From Isosphaeraceae bacterium (GTDB lineage Bacteria; Planctomycetota; Planctomycetia; Isosphaerales; Isosphaeraceae), in NCBI GenBank assembly GCA_021324445.1, contig JAJPJC010000046.1, forward strand, positions 1 to 35,640: a stretch of DNA of 35,640 bases. The letters are read 5' to 3'. Within the stretch, counting starts at the first letter, position 1, and each line of letters begins with the position of its first letter. The translations under genes were made by a program, and so were the position numbers. The notes beneath the pieces are model-generated. The model made no database searches, was not told where the DNA came from, and was given only the letters and a program-made list of their open reading frames with translations. Below are positions 30,759-35,640 of the stretch, one piece after another.

Positions 30759-33332
30759 ATGACCCGAGGCATCGACAAGGTGGCGGCGAGCGCCATTAGG
30801 CACTTCGAGAAGGTGCTTCACACGCAGGCGGTTAGGATCTTCACACCGTTCACAGATCCAGTTCCGCTCTCATCCTGCAAGCTCACTCCGGCGCTAAAGC
30901 GTTTCCTGGCGGCTTACGAGCCAAAGGTCAAGACGAGCGGCCTTTTCCCCCATCAGGCGGACTTCCTGGAGGCATACTGCAAGAACGGTGACCAGAACTT
31001 CATGGTCACTACCGCTACGGGGTCCGGCAAGAGCCTCTGTTTCCTCGCCTGGGTGTTCGACCAACTAGCAAAGGACAAGGACGCTACGGCGCTGCTCTGC
31101 TTCCCGACCCAGGCGTTGATGTGGGGGCAGGCGGAGCGACTGGTACGATTATCAGACCCGAGCTCTCTGGCGTGCCCTGGCGGGCAGTCCACTCCGTATG
31201 GTGGAGTGGTAAAGGTAGGCCGTGACTCCGTGGGGTGGACAATCTGGCAAGGCAAGGGAACGGGCGCCACATTCGACCGTGTAATGGATGAACACGAAAA
31301 AAGCAGTACCTTCGCTGCGGCTCGCATCCGTATCGCCACGCTGGACAAGGCGCACTGGAGTCTGTTTCAAAGCCGGGAGAACAAGGATTTCGTCGCCCGC
31401 CTCCGGTGCCTGCTTCTCGACGAGGCGCACACCTACGATGGCGTGTTCGGAGCCAACGTCCACTACTTCCTCAAGCGTGTTTACCTTGCGAGGGATATCC
31501 TCGGTAAGCGGCGTCCGGGGCTGTTCCTCACGTCCGCAACCCTGAGTTCTGCCCGCCAGTTCGCAGCGACCCTCCTGTCATTAGACGGAGACAGCGAGGT
31601 CACGCACATCGAGGGCTCGACGGCCCAGCGGCTCGATCTGATCCCGACGGCAGATGTACCCACGGCGCTTGCCGATCCGCCGGACGACGGCCTCCTTCGC
31701 ATCGTGCTGCTACTCAACGACCAGGCGGGCGATGTCTCCCTCATCCCGTTCATGGGGAGCGGCAAGGGGATCGGAACCACGGTGAACGCCATATACTTCT
31801 CACAAAACAAGTACTTGAGTAAACGGCTGAAGCTGGATTTGGCGGGCAAGCGGCACGATCGCAATCACGTCATCTACGACGCAGACCTGCCACCGAAGGA
31901 CCGCCGTGAGATAGAGCGCCACCTAAACGACCCAGCCGTTCACGGGACCACCGTGCTGGCGACCAGCGCCCTGGAACTCGGAGTCGATATCGAGGGGCTT
32001 GATGTTTGCCTCATAGATCAACTCCCGCCTCGGCGGGCTGACCTGCTTCAACGCATTGGTCGGGTGGGCCGCCGGCAGGACCGCCCTGGCCTCGTGATCC
32101 TGCGAGTAGGCGCTGAGCCTCACGACCAGAGCATCCTCGAAGCCCCCCTTGCAGCATTCCGCTTGGACCAGAGCCGCCCCATGCCAGTACCGGTGCATCT
32201 GGAAATGCTCAAGTGGCGGCACATGCTGGCGGCGTTCTCGGAGTGGATGTTGTCTGCTCGGGACCGAATCTGCTCCTGGGATCAGTTCAACAAAGCGCTG
32301 GAGCGGCACTTCGGAGAGGCACCCACCTACCAGCAACTGAAGAACATCTTCGGCGACCGCTATAGGGCCCTTGTGGACATGACCAGCAGGTACTGGGAGC
32401 ATCAGGGCTTCCGTGCCAGTGCCAGCCAGGGCAAGATACCGCTGTTTGAAGGTGACCGGGAAGTGGCACGGATCGATGACATCGCCCTCTTCCGTGACGC
32501 ACACCCCGAGGCCGTCTTCCTGGGACATGACCTCAACTTATATCGAGTAATTGGGTATGACGGGGACTGGAAGAAGGCGATATGGGAGCATCCTGACAGC
32601 GATACCCTGCTCTGGAAGTGGCTGCGTGCGGTGAGGGCAGTGCGAGTGCAGAGGGAACGCAGGCGGGTCACCACCCGAGGTTCGTGGGAAGAGAGGTTTT
32701 CCCTCTACGAGGTTAAGACGCTGGATGACTCCCGGGATCGCTCCCGGAGAGGGAGGTTTGAGTTCGGCATCTGGGACTACTCCCGGAAGTGGCAGGGATA
32801 CACCGAGATCGACCTGACGACCGAGAACAAACGCAAGGTTACGCTGGCCGAGGTGTCCGGGCGCTTCACGAAGGCGATACAGCGGGGCGAGGAGTTCCCC
32901 TATCTTCACGAGTTCTCATATCGTACTCTCGGCTGGGAATGGGATTTCGGCGCACTTCCTCTCGGCAAGGCGGATCTACAGAAGCAGGAATCCCTCGGGC
33001 AACTGACCGGGAGCCTTCTGGAGCACTTCATCGCTGATGCGGCCCAGTCAAGAGTGGATGACCTTGGCATCAAGTTGGACCTGCCCGCTCACCGCCTCCA
33101 GGTACTCGATGCGACACCTGGCGGCAACGGCCTCTCCGAAGCGTTGCTCACCGAGGGACGGATGGAGGCGGCCTTCCAAGCGTGTGCACGGGCGCTCGGT
33201 AGATTCTCGGGCGAGGGAGGCAAGGCTCAGTTTGAGGAATACGTCCTTGTGCTCTGTCGTCAAGCAGCCAACCATTCCGCCGAGGAGATCCTGAATGTCG
33301 TCCGGGAACTTCACCTGCGTTGGACCAGGTAA
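30759..33332 (+). CDS. DEAD/DEAH-box helicase of a probable defence module
   Basis: This is an 857-residue superfamily 2 helicase. Motifs run in order: TTATGSGKS (84-92, Walker A), CFPTQALMWGQ (Ia), LLLDEAHTYDG (DEAH at 221-224), LTSATLSS (III), LATSALELGVDIEGLD (V) and QRIGRVGRR (431-439, VI). The last two resemble the Hrq1/MrfA-type branch that includes helicases of DISARM (DrmA) and Dpd (DpdJ) systems. The C-terminal 400 residues lack an obvious nuclease motif. ATG at 30759 has AGAGG 6 bp upstream. Its stop lies 38 bp inside the next gene, a phospholipase-D-fold nuclease, so the two are coupled. The pair recalls DpdJ/DpdK or DrmA/DrmC, but none of the other components of those systems is in the window. 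Confidence 0.88.
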   Translation: MTRGIDKVAASAIRHFEKVLHTQAVRIFTPFTDPVPLSSCKLTPALKRFLAAYEPKVKTSGLFPHQADFLEAYCKNGDQNFMVTTATGSGKSLCFLAWVFDQLAKDKDATALLCFPTQALMWGQAERLVRLSDPSSLACPGGQSTPYGGVVKVGRDSVGWTIWQGKGTGATFDRVMDEHEKSSTFAAARIRIATLDKAHWSLFQSRENKDFVARLRCLLLDEAHTYDGVFGANVHYFLKRVYLARDILGKRRPGLFLTSATLSSARQFAATLLSLDGDSEVTHIEGSTAQRLDLIPTADVPTALADPPDDGLLRIVLLLNDQAGDVSLIPFMGSGKGIGTTVNAIYFSQNKYLSKRLKLDLAGKRHDRNHVIYDADLPPKDRREIERHLNDPAVHGTTVLATSALELGVDIEGLDVCLIDQLPPRRADLLQRIGRVGRRQDRPGLVILRVGAEPHDQSILEAPLAAFRLDQSRPMPVPVHLEMLKWRHMLAAFSEWMLSARDRICSWDQFNKALERHFGEAPTYQQLKNIFGDRYRALVDMTSRYWEHQGFRASASQGKIPLFEGDREVARIDDIALFRDAHPEAVFLGHDLNLYRVIGYDGDWKKAIWEHPDSDTLLWKWLRAVRAVRVQRERRRVTTRGSWEERFSLYEVKTLDDSRDRSRRGRFEFGIWDYSRKWQGYTEIDLTTENKRKVTLAEVSGRFTKAIQRGEEFPYLHEFSYRTLGWEWDFGALPLGKADLQKQESLGQLTGSLLEHFIADAAQSRVDDLGIKLDLPAHRLQVLDATPGGNGLSEALLTEGRMEAAFQACARALGRFSGEGGKAQFEEYVLVLCRQAANHSAEEILNVVRELHLRWTR

Positions 33333-33888
33333 GACGCTGGCCTATCTGCGGGGCGATCTACGCAAGGCTTCCCGTTGCGTCTTCCTGATCGGCCCGTGGC
33401 TGGACACGTATGTGGCCGAGCAGATAGTACTGCATGCTCCTCGTCACGTCCAAGCCCGTGTCTTGGTGCGTGCCGAGCACCAAGTTGAAGCTAAGGTCTG
33501 GCAGGAGATCGTCTCGGCCCTCTCCAGGTTCGCCGCCCACTGGCAGCGATTCGAGGTACGGACCCTGGAGCGGCTTCACGCCAAGTGCCTGCTCGTGGAC
33601 GAGGCAATCGCTTACGTCGGCAGCGCCAATTGGTACAGGTACAGCCTGGAGACGAGTTTTGAAATCGTTCTGCGGGGACCACTCGGGTCGATCCCCGGTC
33701 TTCAGCACGAGTGCGAGACGCTCTGGGAACAGGCCAGGACGTTTCAGATTCCAGGAGGGGGCACCATCACAACGTCATCGGAGCCGACCGGGATCATGGA
33801 CGAGGTTCTGGACCCGCTCGCCGCCAAAGTTCTCCGGGAGAATCCCAAAGCCTTCATCCTCGGCAAGAAGGTTCGCAGGCCAAGGTAA
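33295..33888 (+). CDS. Phospholipase D-fold nuclease, partner of the helicase
   Basis: This is a 197-residue single-HKD protein. The catalytic motif is HAKCLLVD (H95, K97, D102) followed by YVGSANW (GSxN) and an acidic residue in SLETSFEIVL, so a dimer would form one active site as in Nuc/BfiI-type nucleases. N-terminal strands (RCVFLIGPWLD, ARVLVRAEHQVEAK) fit the PLD fold. It overlaps the helicase by 38 bp and is probably co-translated. PLD nucleases accompany helicases in DISARM (DrmC) and Dpd (DpdK) anti-phage systems; which, if either, this belongs to needs a profile search. The C-terminus is basic (KKVRRPR). Confidence 0.88.
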   Translation: MSSGNFTCVGPGKTLAYLRGDLRKASRCVFLIGPWLDTYVAEQIVLHAPRHVQARVLVRAEHQVEAKVWQEIVSALSRFAAHWQRFEVRTLERLHAKCLLVDEAIAYVGSANWYRYSLETSFEIVLRGPLGSIPGLQHECETLWEQARTFQIPGGGTITTSSEPTGIMDEVLDPLAAKVLRENPKAFILGKKVRRPR

Positions 33889-33972
33889 AGGTGTCCGGCG
33901 AAAAACATAGGTCATAGCGAGCGGCCCGGCGCCCAGGATCTCGGCGAACGGGTTCACAAAGATGAGGACCGT

Positions 33973-34762
33973 CTACTCGATGGTGTGATCATCGAGTGCG
34001 AGCTGCTCGATCCACCGCTCGATGGCCGGCGTCTCGGAATGCGTGCCGATCGATCGTTCGATCTTCTCGATTGGGATGGACTCGCCGAGGAGTTCGTGGA
34101 TGTGGTTGACGAGCTGCTGGACCTCGGGCCGCTCCAGGGCGTCGGCGATCCGCTGCTCCCCCTCAGCGATCTCCTTCCAGAGGGACTTCTTCGGCTTCTC
34201 CCAGAACGCACCGATCGTCCCATACTTCTGCAACTTGATGTGGGGCTGGAAGAGCAACCGCTTCCTGGCGTAGTAGTCCTCGACGGACCGCCCGCCGATG
34301 ACCCCGGAGATTTTCGCCTTGGTCAGGTAGAAAGCGACACGCCAGCTCGTCTCGATTCTCCTTGAGGTTCTTGTGCCACTTCACCTGCTTCCTTGACGGC
34401 ATGCTCTCCTCGACGATCCTCTCAAGGTTCGCCCGGTCGATGGGGTTCCTGAGCAGCAGGTGGTGGTGGACCTTGTTGGCTCGGGACGGCTCCCTCACCC
34501 AGATGGCCACCACTCCCTGCTCCCTCATCTTGCGGCTGATCTTCGTCCACAGGGTTGCGATCCGAGACGGTTCTAGCTCCACCTCGAAGTTGATCGTGAC
34601 GAGCCAGGTATAGGGTCGGCGCATCAGACGCCGGTTCCGCAGGATGCACATGGTCAGCTGCTTCGCCTCGTTGAGGTAGCCCTCCACCGTGTCGGTCCAG
34701 GATTTCGCCGGATACTGGGACGGCTTCGACCGCAGGGGCTTCTTCTGGTAGACGATGTCCAT
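33973..34762 (-). pseudogene. HUH-type replication initiator-like protein, frameshifted
   Basis: The first frame (ATG 34762) gives MDIVYQKKPLRSKPSQYPAK, then WLVTINFEVELEP, a helix (LWTKISRKMREQG) and KVHHHLLLRN, whose His triplet (about 99-101) fits the HUH metal motif of rolling-circle initiators and relaxases. The frame then degrades. Removing one base at about 34351-34360 continues it as EIETSWRVAFYLTKAKISG, then SVEDYYARKRLLFQPHIKLQ with two Tyr that are candidate nucleophiles, to a stop at 33973. The 790-bp span is one base over a multiple of three. The joined product would be about 262 residues. It lies divergent from a P-loop ATPase, which suggests the replication module of a mobile element. 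The family is inferred from the HUH motif alone. Confidence 0.6.
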
Positions 34763-34881
34763 GTGTCTGTATGAGCGACACCAGCAGAGGGCTCCTGGGA
34801 GTGCGCTCCTGTCCGTTGTCGAGACCGTTCGGGCTGCGCCCTTGTTTCCGTATTCACAGCAATGAAGTATGTAAGGAGTGA
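34763..34881. promoter_or_regulatory. Divergent promoter region of the rep-like and ATPase genes
   Basis: These 119 bp separate two divergent starts. AAGGAG (34873-34878) precedes ATG 34882 by only 3 bp but GTG 34888 by 9 bp, so the latter may be the real start of the ATPase. An AT-richer stretch, TGTTTCCGTATTCACAGCAAT (in part, about 34843-34863), could hold a promoter or origin element; no iterons are obvious. Confidence 0.35.
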
Positions 34882-35364
34882 ATGATCGTGATCCAGACCG
34901 TCACCACCTACGCCGAACTCAGCAAGTACAGCAAGGCGTTCGCCGAGGGTCACTTCGAGGTGTTCATCCTCCTCGGTAATCCGGGGCTCTCCAAGTCCAC
35001 CCTGCTCCGCAAGGAGATGGAGAACCGAGAGTGCAAGTGGCTGGAGGGGACGGTCTCGGCGTTCCATCTCTACTGCGAGGCGTACTGGAACCGCAACAAA
35101 CCGATCGTCATCGACGACGTGGACAATCCGTACGGGGACCGGGCGGCGATCCGTGTCCTCAAGTGCCTGTGCCAGACCGATGCCGTCAAGTTCGTGGGCT
35201 GGCACACGGCGGCCAAGCAGCTGGATGATGCCGGCGTACCCAGGGACTTCCATACGGAGTCCAAGGTGTGCATCATCGCCAACGTCTGGAAGGAGCTGAA
35301 CAAGAACATCGCCGCCGTTGAGGACCGGGGGCTGCTGGTGGACTTCCGCCCGGACTCGTTATGA
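34882..35364 (+). CDS. P-loop ATPase, N-terminal part before a frameshift
   Basis: This is a 160-residue AAA-type ATPase core. The Walker A variant ILLGNPGLSKST (G32, G35, K38, S39) has Ser where the second Gly usually stands. Walker B is PIVIDDVDNPYG. A sensor-like strand KVCIIANVWKEL and an arginine in VEDRGLLVDFRPDS follow. The frame hits TGA at 35362-35364, but the +1 frame from 35360 continues with a good helical domain (see 35360-35571), so one extra base near 35359 has split the gene. ATG 34882 or GTG 34888 could be the start. Divergent from the HUH rep-like gene; probably the ATPase of the same mobile or replication module. I do not know the family name. Confidence 0.75.
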   Translation: MIVIQTVTTYAELSKYSKAFAEGHFEVFILLGNPGLSKSTLLRKEMENRECKWLEGTVSAFHLYCEAYWNRNKPIVIDDVDNPYGDRAAIRVLKCLCQTDAVKFVGWHTAAKQLDDAGVPRDFHTESKVCIIANVWKELNKNIAAVEDRGLLVDFRPDSL

Positions 35365-35571
35365 AGTCCACCGAGAGGTCGGGACCTGGAACAACATGGA
35401 CAAGGAGGTCTACACCTTCATCGGCAAGCATCTGGATCTCATCCACGAGCCGAGCATGCGGCTCTACGTCAACGCCATGAAGATGAAGAAGGCGGGGCTG
35501 GACTGGAAGAAGGCGTTCCTGTCCTCGATCGAACTTAGAGTCTGTTCCGAAAGGGTCGGAGGTCGATTTCG
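35360..35571 (+). pseudogene. C-terminal remnant of the P-loop ATPase, interrupted by a repeat
   Basis: In the frame starting at TAT 35360 the sequence reads YEVHREVGTWNNMDKEVYTF, then HLDLIHEPSMRLYVNAMKMK and AGLDWKKAFLSSIE, a helical continuation that fits the winged-helix or lid part of such ATPases. Good sequence ends near 35530; the frame then runs without a stop into the 69-bp palindromic repeat that begins at 35572 and to the window end. Either the repeat inserted at the 3' end or the junction is a deletion scar. Confidence 0.55.
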
Positions 35572-35640
35572 TAGGGTGGGTGAAACCCACCGATCATCAG
35601 TATTACCAGGGCTTTGCGTTGGTGGGTTGCACCCACCCTA
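35572..35640. repeat. 69-bp double-hairpin intergenic repeat (right copy)
   Basis: The arms are TAGGGTGGGTGAAACCCACC (35572-35591) and its complement with one mismatch (35621-35640), around a 29-bp spacer unrelated to that of the copy at 1-69. Total length and outer sequence are identical to the left copy. The element follows directly on the decayed ATPase frame. Confidence 0.85.

Noticed and set aside
28972..35640. Integrative element with att sites at tRNA-Val
   Set aside because: No second copy of the tRNA 3' end and no integrase gene could be found, so only the island-like character is claimed.

Overview
The window is GC-rich, densely coded DNA that most resembles a planctomycete, perhaps of the Isosphaeraceae type. 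This is inferred from an ECF sigma factor with a long membrane-anchored C-terminal extension, a very large secreted subtilase with the N-terminal LEERRLLAP motif seen in planctomycete exported proteins, a ResB/CcsA cytochrome c maturation pair with large extra domains, and many Gly/Thr/Pro-rich tracts. No 16S rRNA or marker phylogeny is available here, so the family-level placement is a guess.

Layout. (1) Positions 1-3957 hold a translationally coupled plus-strand signalling cassette: a pseudokinase-PP2C phosphatase (its kinase N-lobe lies in another frame), a von Willebrand A protein, and a zinc-ribbon Ser/Thr kinase cut off just after its catalytic loop. This resembles the known kinase/PP2C/VWA (TerY-P type) triads. 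(2) Positions 3815-4609 hold a decaying minus-strand group: frameshifted hicA, intact hicB and a frameshifted unknown gene. (3) Positions 4640-10989 hold a minus-strand unit for c-type cytochrome maturation: an ECF sigma factor fused through a membrane helix to a cytochrome c'-like domain with a CxxCH haem motif, then resB and ccsA. (4) Positions 11068-17438 hold a Tat-exported sugar isomerase-like TIM-barrel protein and the 1,627-residue subtilase, which is followed by strong hairpins. (5) Positions 17760-21162 hold a three-gene ABC export operon. (6) Positions 21725-28760 hold mostly housekeeping genes: an anchored unknown protein, a stand-alone LigD-type phosphoesterase domain, glutamine synthetase, a TraR/DksA zinc-finger protein coupled to lspA, an SDR epimerase, a DJ-1/PfpI protein and xylose isomerase. 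(7) tRNA-Val(CAC) at 28972-29044 marks the start of a second accessory region. It holds small unknown genes, a stub of a type I methylase (hsdM), a helicase plus phospholipase-D nuclease pair that looks like part of a defence system, and a divergent pair: a replication-initiator-like HUH protein and a P-loop ATPase. Both of the latter are frameshifted.

A 69-bp double-hairpin repeat sits at each end of the window, and the right-hand copy interrupts the ATPase reading frame. Frameshifts and truncations are confined to the accessory stretches (1-4640 and 29045-35640); the housekeeping genes between them are intact. This fits decaying or rapidly exchanged islands flanking a stable core, although assembly error cannot be excluded from sequence alone. 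The most interesting point is the haem-domain sigma factor directly upstream of the cytochrome c maturation genes. The second is the helicase/PLD pair beside a methylase relic next to a tRNA gene.
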